A stretch of DNA of 64,000 bases from Chitinophaga pinensis DSM 2588 (GTDB taxonomy: Bacteria > Bacteroidota > Bacteroidia > Chitinophagales > Chitinophagaceae), in assembly GCF_000024005.1 (NCBI RefSeq), contig NC_013132.1, positions 2,102,001 to 2,166,000 on the forward strand, given 5' to 3'. Position numbers and translations under genes: made by a program. The notes below the pieces were generated by a model that was not told where the DNA came from, did not search any database, and saw only the letters and a program-made list of their open reading frames with translations. This document shows positions 54,685-64,000 of this stretch, in pieces; position 1 is the first letter of the stretch, and each line of letters opens with the position of its first letter.

Positions 54685-56282
54685 TTAAAAAAATGAAACA
54701 CATGCTGAACATTCAGCAACTGCTTGCGCTGTGTATCTGTGTCGTGCTGCTCTATGGCGGATGCAAAAAGGACAGTGGGTACTATGGTTATCAGAATCAG
54801 TTACAGGAATTTGATGGCACTACCTACGATTTCCTGAAAAATGAACACCAGTACGATTCCTTCCTGCTGGCAGTAGAAAGGGTGCACCTGACTGATACGC
54901 TGAAGAATGGTTTATATACCGTATTCGCACCTACTGACGCCAGTTTCAAACAGGCTATTGAAAATATGAATACCCTGCGTACTATACAGGGAAGAGCACA
55001 TATGTATATCAATACCGTTCCCTATGAACAGCTCGATACCCTGGTATGCCGGTATTTTGTAAGAGATACTTTTTCCTCACACGTGATGACTTTACAGGAT
55101 GGTCTCGGACTGACGACTATCCGCTACAACTACCCAATGCATGGTAAGTTCAAACGTACAGATGCAGAAGGCCATGTCAGTGGCGGTCCCGGCGTCATCA
55201 CCTACAGTGATACCAAAGGCGTAATCTATACGAATCGCTGGAGCAACGCGACGACCGTAGCCCTCGATATCGTTACGAAGAATGGTTATGTCAACGTGCT
55301 GGAAAAGGATCACATGTTTGGATTTGATGAATTCATCCCAAGAATGAATCCAACGGTTTCTTCTCCCTGGAATGATTATCCTTTCTATATACCTGGTGTA
55401 GTCGGATTAGAACAATACAACCGTGGCGGTAACAAAGTCGCCTACCTGGACTTCTCCCTGAACAACCAGGGTGGCCAGTATCGCCCTGCTGATCAGGTGG
55501 ATATTACAACTGCCGGTGAAGGTGGCCTGAAGGTGGGATGGACAGAAACGGGAGAGTGGATGGATTACACTGTAGAAGTAACGCAAACTGGTGAATACGA
55601 TATGACCTTACGTTACGGTAGCGGAGGTGATGACGGTCGTGTACACCTGGAAATGGATGGTCGTCCGGTAGTAGGTAGCTCCGTTGTTATGCCTGGTTCC
55701 GGCGGCTATGATAACTTCCGGGATATTACTACTACTGTTCAGCTGACAGCCGGCCGGCATCTGATGAAGGTCTATTTTGACTTTGCCAACTTCGATCTGC
55801 GCTTCCTCAAATTTGTCATTAAGAATGCTCCCATGCCTATACCTGGCGTCATCGCCCTGGAAGACTACGATCCAGGTGGGGAAGGTGTTGGCTACCATGA
55901 TACCAATACGAGGAATGAAGGTAATAAGTACAGACAATCGGAAGGGATAGATATTGACTTCGCCAAGAATGAAGGTGGTGGTTACCAGGTAGGATGGAAC
56001 TCTACCGGCGAATGGATGAACTATACTGTCAATGTAAAAGAAACAGGTTCCTACAACACATTTATACTCGTCGGTTCTGAAGGTACGAACGGCATCTTCC
56101 ACCTGGAATTTGACGGCAAAGATGTGACCGGACAGTTAAAGGTGCCTAATACCGGTGGATACCACAAACGACAGACTATAGCCACCAGTGTATTCCTCAC
56201 CAAAGGTGTACATGTCATGCGCTTTTTTGTTGACCACGATGGCTTCGATGTGAAGTCTGTCACTTTCCGGCCTTTAAACTAA
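54681..56282 (+). CDS. Lipoprotein with fasciclin and two CBM6-like domains
   Basis: 533 residues from the ATG at 54681, overlapping the SusD stop by 4 nt. Lipobox YGGC. A fasciclin (FAS1) domain (about 30-230, YTVFAPTDASFKQAI) is followed by two CBM6-type jelly rolls (about 245-385 and 395-533), each with a VGW(T/N)xTGEWM(D/N)YTV core. Probably a surface glycan-binding protein of the SusCD system. FAS1 plus tandem CBM6 in one lipoprotein is an uncommon combination; the sugar bound is unknown. Confidence 0.88.
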   Translation: MIKKMKHMLNIQQLLALCICVVLLYGGCKKDSGYYGYQNQLQEFDGTTYDFLKNEHQYDSFLLAVERVHLTDTLKNGLYTVFAPTDASFKQAIENMNTLRTIQGRAHMYINTVPYEQLDTLVCRYFVRDTFSSHVMTLQDGLGLTTIRYNYPMHGKFKRTDAEGHVSGGPGVITYSDTKGVIYTNRWSNATTVALDIVTKNGYVNVLEKDHMFGFDEFIPRMNPTVSSPWNDYPFYIPGVVGLEQYNRGGNKVAYLDFSLNNQGGQYRPADQVDITTAGEGGLKVGWTETGEWMDYTVEVTQTGEYDMTLRYGSGGDDGRVHLEMDGRPVVGSSVVMPGSGGYDNFRDITTTVQLTAGRHLMKVYFDFANFDLRFLKFVIKNAPMPIPGVIALEDYDPGGEGVGYHDTNTRNEGNKYRQSEGIDIDFAKNEGGGYQVGWNSTGEWMNYTVNVKETGSYNTFILVGSEGTNGIFHLEFDGKDVTGQLKVPNTGGYHKRQTIATSVFLTKGVHVMRFFVDHDGFDVKSVTFRPLN

Positions 56283-56295
56283 AATATCAAGACCC

Positions 56296-57336
56296 ATGCG
56301 AAAAAGCTTATTATTTTTATCCTTGCTCCTGTTGCTTTTCGCCTGCCGGAAATGGGCGGCAGACGATCTCGACTTCCTTAGCAAACGGGCTGTATACAAT
56401 CAGAAAGTATTTGCTCCCATTCTGGGCAGGACAACTCTGTACTCCCAGATCTTCAATACAGATAATTCAACTACACCGATCAGTTTCCGTATCCTCAATG
56501 TGCGGTACAAAAGAGATGGTAAGGCTGCCAGCGATTTCGATCAACAGACGGATGTGCTGGTCTGGAAGTCCGCTTATACCGGGGAGGAAAAGTCACTGGC
56601 AGAAATAGAAAATAAACGTGCTGTAGAACGTCATTCCATATTTGAAATCAGACCAACCTCCGGTGACTTTGTACTGTGGGCTGAAGCCATTCAGTCGAAT
56701 ATGCGTCATCAACCTGACTCAGGTTACCTGTTTGATGTGGAAGCGACCAATTCCGGTGGCACGAACACCTATAAAGATCTTTCGCTGATGCCGATGCGGG
56801 AACAGCCATATGCGCCTTATGAATATGATGCAGTTACAGGTATACACCGGGCTAATTTCCCCAACCCTAATGATTCATCTGTATTTGAACTGATCTACAA
56901 TCATCCGGGCGTATATAACATGGTGGATGATGACACCAACCTTGATCTGAAAGGCGATAGTGTAAGGGTCTTCTTCAATAAAAAAGGGAATGGTAACTCG
57001 CTGTCATTCAAGTTTATGGATAAAGACTCATTGCCAATTGATCCTGCGAAATTTAACCTCACTCCCTGGGATTCCCTGATGCATGGTTTTGATAAGAAGA
57101 TCACGACAACAGAGGTTACTTATCAGGTCGCATATCCAATACCTGCAATGCGGTTTAGAACCAGGTATACCAACGGGGACGGCTCACAGGCTTATGTGAA
57201 ATTCAGTTTTACCCGTGTGGCATTTGGTAATATCCGCCAGACAGGTGTACTGGACCTCAACTTCAATATTTATCAGAAAGGCGACTGGGAAATTATCTTC
57301 TATTTCAGGAACAATCCCCGGTTCAGGGATGAATGA
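56296..57336 (+). CDS. DUF5007-like lipoprotein of the SusCD operon
   Basis: 346 residues, lipoprotein signal with lipobox LFAC. LDFLSKRAVYNQKVFAPILGR and later KGDSVRVFFNKKG and MRFRTRYTNGDGS fit my recollection of the DUF5007 family, which occurs next to SusD genes. Probably a surface glycan-binding accessory protein; the family name is less certain than the role by context. The second susC begins 25 nt downstream. Confidence 0.78.
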   Translation: MRKSLLFLSLLLLLFACRKWAADDLDFLSKRAVYNQKVFAPILGRTTLYSQIFNTDNSTTPISFRILNVRYKRDGKAASDFDQQTDVLVWKSAYTGEEKSLAEIENKRAVERHSIFEIRPTSGDFVLWAEAIQSNMRHQPDSGYLFDVEATNSGGTNTYKDLSLMPMREQPYAPYEYDAVTGIHRANFPNPNDSSVFELIYNHPGVYNMVDDDTNLDLKGDSVRVFFNKKGNGNSLSFKFMDKDSLPIDPAKFNLTPWDSLMHGFDKKITTTEVTYQVAYPIPAMRFRTRYTNGDGSQAYVKFSFTRVAFGNIRQTGVLDLNFNIYQKGDWEIIFYFRNNPRFRDE

Positions 57337-57361
57337 GTTATCAACACAAAAATCTATCGCT

Positions 57362-60300
57362 ATGCAATGTAAGCGTATGTATAAATTTTCAGGACTGCTT
57401 TTTCTGCTGCTGCTGCCGATATTTTTGAGCGCGCAGGAAAAAGTACAGATCAAAGGGGTAGTAAGGGACGCCCAGACAAATGAACCACTGGTGGGCGTAA
57501 GTATCATGGCGGGTACGCCGCCGAAGGCGGTGGGTGTGACCAATGCAAACGGGTCATTCTCAGTAGCAGTACCAGCAGATGCACAGCTGGTATTCCGCTA
57601 TATCGGTTTCTCCGATTATAAGATAAAAATGAAAGATAAACGGGACCTGGTGATCCGTCTGGTGGTGACAGAGAATAAACTGAATGAGGCAATCGTGATC
57701 GGTTACCAGAAAAAGACCAGGGAGGTAACGACTGGTTCTGCGGTGATCGTAAGTGGTAAGGAATTACAGGACGTTCCCGTATCCAACGTAGAACAACTGT
57801 TACAGGGTCGTGTTGCTGGTCTGAATATCCAGAATAATACCGGTACACCGGGTGGTCGTGGTCTGATACAGATCAGGGGCTTGTCTAATATCAGTGTATC
57901 CGGTAATGGTAACGACGCGTTCCTGTCGCCGACATCTCCGTTATATGTGATCGATGGGGTACCTGTAGAGGCGGATGCTAACTTCGAATATGGATATCAG
58001 TCTGCTGGTCCTGGTGTAAGTCCGCTCTCCCTCATCCCTCCGGAAGACATCGAAAGTATGGAGATCCTGAAAGACTCCCAGGCAACCGCCTTATACGGTT
58101 CCAGGGGTGCTTACGGCGTGATTCTGATTACCACCCGTCGGGGTAGTTCTCCGATTCCGCTGGTGAGATATACCGGTAACTTCTTTGTGAATAATCCACC
58201 GAAGTTACGTCCGACGATTGGCGGTAAAGAAGAAAGAAGGATCCGACTGGGTATGATCTATGGAGGTAGTAACATGGAAGACATCTATCAGATTTCTACC
58301 AAGCCTTTCCTGGCAGATAGTCTGAATCCTTACTATAACAATTCTACCAACTGGCAGGATGTATTTTATGCCACTACGGCCAACCAGACGCACAACGTGA
58401 ATATCAGTGGCGGTGATCCTAAATTCAACTACAAGGTGGATCTGGGATATTATCATGAAAATGGTGTGATCCGCAATACAGGCTTTGACAGGTATTCCAT
58501 CAATACGAATATGCTGTACCAGCCTAATACAAAGCTCCGCGTATTCACTACTTTATCCACACAGGTGGGTAGAAGAAACAAAGGCAATGGTAACGGTCTG
58601 ACACAGAGCGGTGTATCCTCAAATGCTGCTGCTTCTTCACTCTTGCCCGGCCCTTCTTTCTACCAGAGTACAGCTGGTGTTTTGGCGGCTTTAAACACAC
58701 GTAATGATAACAAAACGGGTAACGTGCGCAGTAGCCTGGATGTCAGCTATCAGCTGGTACCCGGACTGAACCTCGGATCAAGCGTGAGCTATGAATATGC
58801 TTCCAATACGGAAGACAGGTTTACGCCGGCAGAAGCGAATAACGACTTCTCACAGATCTATGCCTATAACGACCGTAAATTTACACTGTACAACCGTAAC
58901 ACAATTTCTTATAACCGCGTTGTTAATACAAACCACAATTTCTTTATCTCCGCATTTAACGAATTCTATAACCGTGGCTTCCAGGCGCAGGTGATCCGGC
59001 AGGAGAAAACGCCGAATAACCAATACGAAGGACCGCTCGGTTATGATGGATATGCTTCCCGTGGAGGGGGCCTCCTGGATAACTACAGCAAACAGCATGT
59101 GGCCTCCTTTGCAGGAACATTTTCCTACAACTACAAACAGAAGTATGTAGTGGACTTCAGTTACAGGATGGACGGTACGTCCAGCTCCGGTTTTGAAGAT
59201 CCTTACTCCAAGAACCCTGCTATCGGTGTCAGGTGGAACTTTAACAAAGAGGCGGCTTTCAGTGAGAAGACATGGCTCACCTATGGTTCCTTACGTGGTA
59301 GCTGGGGACAGAACATCGTTCCCTCCGGCGATATATTTTCCATCTATGGTACCTATGATCCGAGAGGTACTTATAATGCGAATCCACGCCTGGGGATCAA
59401 CTTCAATCAATTACCCAATACATACCTGCAACCTACAGCTACTACACAGTATAACGGCGGTTTTGAGGCCGGTTTCTTTGATAGCAGGATAGAGGTGATC
59501 TTCGACGCTTATTACAAGACCGTAAAGAATCTCCTCCGTACCAAATCGCTGTCCAATATCACAGGTTTCAACGAGATCACCACGAATGAAACTTCACTGA
59601 TCAACTACGGGTATGAGCTCACCCTGACTTTCCGTCCGCTGCCCCGTACCAGTGAAGTACAGTGGACACTCTCCCTGAATGCGGCGTTGAATAAAGACGT
59701 GCTGACCAGTCTCCCGAATGGCGCAAGACAATTGGTACAGTACGACAACTCCACCAGTCAGCATACACTCTTCCGTGTGGGCAGAAACAGTTTGACCAAC
59801 TACCTGTTGAAAACGGAAGGGGTGTATGCCTCAGATGCAGACGTACCGGTTGATCCGGCTACCGGTCAGCGTTACCGTACGTCCAACGGTACTTATTTCA
59901 AGGCAGGCGATCCTATCTGGAAAGACGTGGATGGCAACTACATCCTCGATGCAAATGACTATGTAGCTGCCGGTAACTCACAACCATTGATCACCGGTGG
60001 TATCCAGTCTTACGTAAACTGGAAGAATTTCTCACTGAACATCAGTACTTCCTTTACCCTTATCAGGGACATCCTGAACAATGCATTTGCGGAAAGAATG
60101 CAGTTCCTGGGCGATCCTTATAATCCAAAGGCAATGGTTGATTTCAGTGATGTGGATTACTGGAAAGGTCCGGGATCCAGCGCTCACTATCCGAATCCTT
60201 TTGACTACAAACGCTACAACGATATCAGGCCTTACCGCTATGATCAGACCCTCATACAGGAAGATGGCTCGTATTTCAAGGTTAATACCATGACACTGGC

Positions 60301-60496
60301 CTACCTGGTGAACAGGAAGTTTACCAATCGCTATGGTATCAATTCAGTCCGCATGTATCTGTCAGGCAATAACCTGATCACCTTCTCACCATACAGCGGC
60401 CCTAACCCGGAAAACGTATCGGCGCTGGGACGTGACCAGTCAGGAGGTTATCCGATTGCCCGCAGCTATAACGTGGGATTGAACGTAGAATTCTAA
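57362..60496 (+). CDS. SusC/RagA-type TonB-dependent transporter (long form)
   Basis: 1044 residues from the ATG at 57362; the longer frame overlaps the previous gene out of frame. Signal peptide ending FLSAQ, then a carboxypeptidase-regulatory-like domain (about 25-100, IKGVVRDAQTNEPLVGVSI), plug (about 105-220, VSNVEQLLQGRVAGLNI, PLYVIDGVPVE, SQATALYGSRGAYGVILITT) and barrel. Pairs with the SusD at 60515. The two SusCs are clearly divergent, so they may take up different products. Confidence 0.94.
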   Translation: MQCKRMYKFSGLLFLLLLPIFLSAQEKVQIKGVVRDAQTNEPLVGVSIMAGTPPKAVGVTNANGSFSVAVPADAQLVFRYIGFSDYKIKMKDKRDLVIRLVVTENKLNEAIVIGYQKKTREVTTGSAVIVSGKELQDVPVSNVEQLLQGRVAGLNIQNNTGTPGGRGLIQIRGLSNISVSGNGNDAFLSPTSPLYVIDGVPVEADANFEYGYQSAGPGVSPLSLIPPEDIESMEILKDSQATALYGSRGAYGVILITTRRGSSPIPLVRYTGNFFVNNPPKLRPTIGGKEERRIRLGMIYGGSNMEDIYQISTKPFLADSLNPYYNNSTNWQDVFYATTANQTHNVNISGGDPKFNYKVDLGYYHENGVIRNTGFDRYSINTNMLYQPNTKLRVFTTLSTQVGRRNKGNGNGLTQSGVSSNAAASSLLPGPSFYQSTAGVLAALNTRNDNKTGNVRSSLDVSYQLVPGLNLGSSVSYEYASNTEDRFTPAEANNDFSQIYAYNDRKFTLYNRNTISYNRVVNTNHNFFISAFNEFYNRGFQAQVIRQEKTPNNQYEGPLGYDGYASRGGGLLDNYSKQHVASFAGTFSYNYKQKYVVDFSYRMDGTSSSGFEDPYSKNPAIGVRWNFNKEAAFSEKTWLTYGSLRGSWGQNIVPSGDIFSIYGTYDPRGTYNANPRLGINFNQLPNTYLQPTATTQYNGGFEAGFFDSRIEVIFDAYYKTVKNLLRTKSLSNITGFNEITTNETSLINYGYELTLTFRPLPRTSEVQWTLSLNAALNKDVLTSLPNGARQLVQYDNSTSQHTLFRVGRNSLTNYLLKTEGVYASDADVPVDPATGQRYRTSNGTYFKAGDPIWKDVDGNYILDANDYVAAGNSQPLITGGIQSYVNWKNFSLNISTSFTLIRDILNNAFAERMQFLGDPYNPKAMVDFSDVDYWKGPGSSAHYPNPFDYKRYNDIRPYRYDQTLIQEDGSYFKVNTMTLAYLVNRKFTNRYGINSVRMYLSGNNLITFSPYSGPNPENVSALGRDQSGGYPIARSYNVGLNVEF

Positions 60497-60514
60497 AGTT
60501 TTAAATGTATTGCT

Positions 60515-62047
60515 ATGATCCGGAGGTTTATTTATATCACTACCTGTTTACTGCTGATCAGTCAGTACGGGTGCAAAAAGTTCCTGAACGTGGAGCCGCT
60601 GGACCGGCTCTCAGGTAATACCTTCTTCAAAACAGCGAAAGATGTGGAAGATAATGCCTGGGACATCTATGGTCTTTTCAGGGATGTAACAGGTTCCTGT
60701 CCGCTGTTTGCGATGGCAGGGGAGGCCCGGGGAGGTATGCTGGCCATGTCGCCAAAGGGCGATGGTTCAGACAGAACCTTTGTGGAGTATATCGCGAAGA
60801 ATGACCTGCTCTCTGTTATTTACAGACCGGCAGGGAAGGAATTCTGGGACATTTTCGACCTGTATAACATGGCGGACTGGAAGCCCTATTATCGCGTTAT
60901 ACAGGCTTGTAATATCCTTATTTACGAAGTAGACAGACGCCAGATACCCGATCTGACAGAAGCCCGTAAAAAGGCTTATAAAGCCGAAGCAACCTTTATG
61001 CGTTGTCTGAGCTATTTTATCATGGTGAGAATGTGGGGAGATGTAGTGTACTACACTGACGCCTATCATGAGGCTCCCTTACCCAGGGAGAAAATGGTCA
61101 ACGTGGTGAATAACTGTATCAATGAACTTACCGCCGTACTGGGCGATATGCCATGGTCATTTACAGAACCGGCCTACCAGGGCGCCAGAGCAAGCAAAGG
61201 CGCTGCTATTGGTTTGCTGATGGAGTTACATATGTGGAACGCCGGTTTTGATAAAATCAATGCGCAGCAGCATTACAAGGCTACCGCCGATCTGGGTGAT
61301 GAGATGATCAAGAGCGGCGCTTATTCACTGCTGCCTATTGAAGAGTCATTCACCATCTTTAAAGGCCGTTCAAGAGAAAGTCTGTTTGATATCGTGATCA
61401 GCTCCAACTATGGAGAAGGACTGGCAGAAAAATGGAATGACCTTTCTGAATTTGTTGTGCATTACCCCTATAAACGTCCTGCATACAATCACCAGTATAG
61501 TTTTACCTACTTCCGGGCAGAATACCTGCGACGCCTCTATCCGACTGGTGTGCCTGACGCAAGAATAGAAATGTGGTTTGACTCACAGATGTTTGCCAAT
61601 GACGGCACTTTCATGTTCCTCAAGTATAACAGCCTTTATGAACAGGGTAACTCAGATGTGAATGTGGATAACAACCTCATCGTATTGCGGTACGCAGGCG
61701 CTATTCTCCTCAGAGCAGAAGCACTGGCTGAACTGGGCGAAACGCAGACCGCTGAGGCCATCAGGATGATGAATATGATCAGGCTGCGCGCTAAAACACC
61801 TGTATATCAGGGTGGCGGCGGACAAGCCCTCAAAGACGCCATCTTCACAGAAAGAGCAAAAGAACTGATGATGGAAGGTCACTACTATTTCGACCTGGTA
61901 CGTACCGGTCGTGTTACCAACCAGCAATGGTGTTATTATCCGCTTACACAGGCGCAGTTTGATAATGGCGGATGGACCTGGCCTATCAATACCGGCGCGC
62001 TGGATAACAACCCTTATATGCAACTGAACAACTATTGGTTAAGATAA
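60515..62047 (+). CDS. SusD/RagB family glycan-binding lipoprotein (second copy)
   Basis: 510 residues, lipobox QYGC then KKFLNVEPLDRLS. Family end motif FTERAKELMMEGHYYFDLVRTGR. Partner of the long SusC 18 nt upstream. Sequence differs strongly from the first SusD. Confidence 0.93.
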   Translation: MIRRFIYITTCLLLISQYGCKKFLNVEPLDRLSGNTFFKTAKDVEDNAWDIYGLFRDVTGSCPLFAMAGEARGGMLAMSPKGDGSDRTFVEYIAKNDLLSVIYRPAGKEFWDIFDLYNMADWKPYYRVIQACNILIYEVDRRQIPDLTEARKKAYKAEATFMRCLSYFIMVRMWGDVVYYTDAYHEAPLPREKMVNVVNNCINELTAVLGDMPWSFTEPAYQGARASKGAAIGLLMELHMWNAGFDKINAQQHYKATADLGDEMIKSGAYSLLPIEESFTIFKGRSRESLFDIVISSNYGEGLAEKWNDLSEFVVHYPYKRPAYNHQYSFTYFRAEYLRRLYPTGVPDARIEMWFDSQMFANDGTFMFLKYNSLYEQGNSDVNVDNNLIVLRYAGAILLRAEALAELGETQTAEAIRMMNMIRLRAKTPVYQGGGGQALKDAIFTERAKELMMEGHYYFDLVRTGRVTNQQWCYYPLTQAQFDNGGWTWPINTGALDNNPYMQLNNYWLR

Positions 62048-62057
62048 AAACTGTTTT

Positions 62058-62759
62058 ATGCGGACAATACTCTGTTTAATGACAGCCCTTTTGATGGTAT
62101 TCACGGCCTGTAAAAAAGATGAATACTTCCAGGATTCAGGAAAACATGATCCTGCTTTTAAAGGAACTACCATGGATTACCTGGATGCGGTTCCTCTCTA
62201 CTTTGATTCGCTGGCCACAATAGTGAGACTGGCAGGAATGGAAGAGGTATTCAAAAGCGATACCCTGACATTCTTCGCGCCGACCGATAGAAGTATACTC
62301 CGGCTGGTACGGGAATTGAACTACAGCCTGTATTATCAGGGACACGATACAATAAAAACACTCGCTGACGTGCCACAGCGCATCTGGCAGAAGTATCTGC
62401 AGATGTACATGTTCCATGGCGCTAATGAGCTGAAAGATTATCCACAGATAGATTATAACCTGCTGAATACTTATCCTGGTCAGGGATACCTGTCCTGGTT
62501 CGGTACCCCCATGAATATCGGTGTTATCTACAATGATGATAACGGTGTGAAATATGTTGGCTACCGCCAGTTAACGATTGCCTGGATACCTGATCCGGCG
62601 AAGCCAAAAGACAACTGGATCATTGAACGTATTGCGTCCTGTAATATCACTACCTACAATGGCGTGGTGCATACGATCAATGATAATCATCTTTATTTCG
62701 GTTTCAGCGCGTATCTCTTTATCTCCGATGTGATCGCTGCAATGGAAAACGGAGGTTAA
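62058..62759 (+). CDS. Fasciclin-domain lipoprotein
   Basis: 233 residues, lipobox FTAC. A single FAS1 domain with LTFFAPTDRSILRLV. No CBM domain, unlike the protein at 54681. Ten nt downstream of the second SusD, so in the same operon. FAS1 lipoproteins beside SusCD are common in Bacteroidota but their exact role is not known; adhesion or polymer contact is the usual guess. Confidence 0.87.
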   Translation: MRTILCLMTALLMVFTACKKDEYFQDSGKHDPAFKGTTMDYLDAVPLYFDSLATIVRLAGMEEVFKSDTLTFFAPTDRSILRLVRELNYSLYYQGHDTIKTLADVPQRIWQKYLQMYMFHGANELKDYPQIDYNLLNTYPGQGYLSWFGTPMNIGVIYNDDNGVKYVGYRQLTIAWIPDPAKPKDNWIIERIASCNITTYNGVVHTINDNHLYFGFSAYLFISDVIAAMENGG

Positions 62760-62777
62760 TAAAAAAGTCAGTATCAC

Positions 62778-64000
62778 ATGAGAAGAATAATAACAGCAGT
62801 GCTGCTGATGCTTGTCATCGCCGCCTGTAAGAAAGAAGAGAAATTCGAAGATCCTTACGCTGGTGGAAAAGAACCACTGGGTGTGCAACTGAGTACGGAA
62901 ATACCGGCTCCTTCAGAAGCCGCGCCGGGTACGGTGATCACCTTTAAAGGAAAAGGACTCGTAAAACATAAAGACGCCCTGCTTTTCAATTTCAACGGAG
63001 AACCGGGTGAAATTATCAAAGTAGATTCTGCCGGCATACAGGTAAAAGTGCCTGTAACCGCCAGCACAGGTGTTACCTCTGCTACTATCGGAGACCAGAT
63101 ATTTTTTGGTCCGCTTTTCAGGGTAAGAGGAAACCTGGATATTGACCCTAACTATAAAGTAGTGGTAGGCGCTAATAACTGGGTGAATGACGTATACCGT
63201 TACGCAGATGGCAGACTTCTACTGGTAGGCGATTTCCTGGATTATGAACGTAAAGGCATTGTAAGACCTATCAGCAGGATCGTGCTGACTTCAAAGGATG
63301 GAGAAATGGACCGTAGTCTCCAGTCAGGCAGAGGTGCAGATGGTTCCCTGAACAGTATTGCCGCTCTGCCTAGTGGTAAACTGGTAGTGGGTGGCAACTT
63401 TGCTTCCTACGATATCCATCAGGCAGAAATCCACAATATTACCATACTCAATAGTAACGGTTCTTTGGATTCCATGAGTGTGAACACCTTTACAGACAAG
63501 GATACCGTGCCTGCCTTCAATGGCGGTACAGATGGCCGCATCTCCAGGCTATTTGTTCACAATAACCGCATTACCGCAGTCGGTAGTTTCAATTACTATC
63601 TACAGTTTGTATATGGTAAATCTGATTACCTGAAGGAAAGAGATTCCCTGATTACAGACAGTGTGCTGGTGCGTCAGCTGGTCCGTTTTATGCCGGACGG
63701 CTCGCTGGATTCCTCCTTTAACTATGACCTGGCCCGTCACAGGAGCTTTGACGGTCCTAATGGACCTATATCCGATGCTTATCAGCAGGCAGATGGCAAG
63801 ATTATCATCGTAGGTCGTTTTACCCGTTATAATGGCCAGCCGGCTCCATATATCGCCCGTATTAATGTAGACGGAAGCCTGGATCCTGGTTTTGGCGGTG
63901 GTGGAGCAGATAACTCTATTTTCTCTATCCGTTTCAATGAGGCCACGCAAAGGTTCGTTCTCTCAGGTAGTTTTATCAAGTTTGATAACGCACCTGCCAG
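62778..64000 (+). CDS. DUF5008/delta-60-repeat lipoprotein (3' partial)
   Basis: Open from ATG 62778 to the window edge (407 codons). Lipobox IAAC. An IPT/TIG-like domain (about 40-115, APGTVITFKGKGLV) precedes delta-60 (DUF5122) repeats: YADGRLLLVGDFLDY, LPSGKLVVGGNFASYD, QADGKIIIVGRFTRYNG with SLDPGF, as in the DUF5008 lipoproteins of SusCD loci. Last visible gene of the operon, cut by the window end. Confidence 0.8.
   Translation, partial: MRRIITAVLLMLVIAACKKEEKFEDPYAGGKEPLGVQLSTEIPAPSEAAPGTVITFKGKGLVKHKDALLFNFNGEPGEIIKVDSAGIQVKVPVTASTGVTSATIGDQIFFGPLFRVRGNLDIDPNYKVVVGANNWVNDVYRYADGRLLLVGDFLDYERKGIVRPISRIVLTSKDGEMDRSLQSGRGADGSLNSIAALPSGKLVVGGNFASYDIHQAEIHNITILNSNGSLDSMSVNTFTDKDTVPAFNGGTDGRISRLFVHNNRITAVGSFNYYLQFVYGKSDYLKERDSLITDSVLVRQLVRFMPDGSLDSSFNYDLARHRSFDGPNGPISDAYQQADGKIIIVGRFTRYNGQPAPYIARINVDGSLDPGFGGGGADNSIFSIRFNEATQRFVLSGSFIKFDNAPA

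Overview
The window reads as chromosomal DNA of a member of the Bacteroidota, most likely a Chitinophaga-like Chitinophagaceae. The grounds are: tandem SusC/SusD pairs, type B (gliding-motility-associated) C-terminal sorting domains with PorP/SprF partners, TAnnTTTG promoter elements, almost no Shine-Dalgarno sequences, and many lipoproteins. No rRNA, integrase, transposase, CRISPR array or prophage was seen.

Layout. (1) 1-10.7 kb: a same-strand cassette of two large IgGFc-binding/PKD surface proteins (the first cut by the window edge), two PorP/SprF-like proteins, a TPR-PD40-OmpA protein and a collagen-like lipoprotein. It looks like a surface adhesin unit with its own type IX secretion helpers. 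(2) 10.8-22.3 kb: three glycoside hydrolases (GH92, GH2, GH43-like) interspersed with lysA, an ArsR regulator and SUFU, DUF4846 and DUF1349 proteins. (3) 22.7-24.7 kb: a divergent pair of a PARG-like macrodomain protein and a PPP phosphatase. (4) 25.0-31.2 kb: an operon of a ThDP 2-oxoacid decarboxylase and a flavin amine oxidase, then a membrane protein and a CxxCH lipoprotein on the other strand. (5) 31.6-43.6 kb: mostly small regulators and housekeeping-type genes (Crp/Fnr, SDR, DinB, methyltransferase, three AraC-type regulators, EmrE-type transporter, NmrA-like and VOC proteins), a tRNA-Gln and a subtilisin-like protease. (6) 43.7-47.7 kb: a TolC-HlyD-MFS export operon. (7) 50.3 kb to the end: a polysaccharide-utilisation-type operon with two SusCD pairs, two fasciclin lipoproteins, CBM6-like domains and DUF5007/DUF5008-type lipoproteins, running off the window.

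The most notable non-coding signals are as follows. (a) Three convergent gene junctions each carry an AATTAAG/AATTAGG heptamer array facing its inverted copy. One array is expanded to about 43 perfect units, and in two cases the array itself supplies the last residues and stop codon of a gene. (b) One LacI-type palindrome, GTAATCGATTAC, with a shared flank lies 53-60 bp upstream of both the GH2 gene and the first susC, 30 kb apart, suggesting one regulon. (c) Four genes carry a TAnnTTTG -7 element exactly 4 nt before the start codon, which predicts leaderless or near-leaderless mRNAs.
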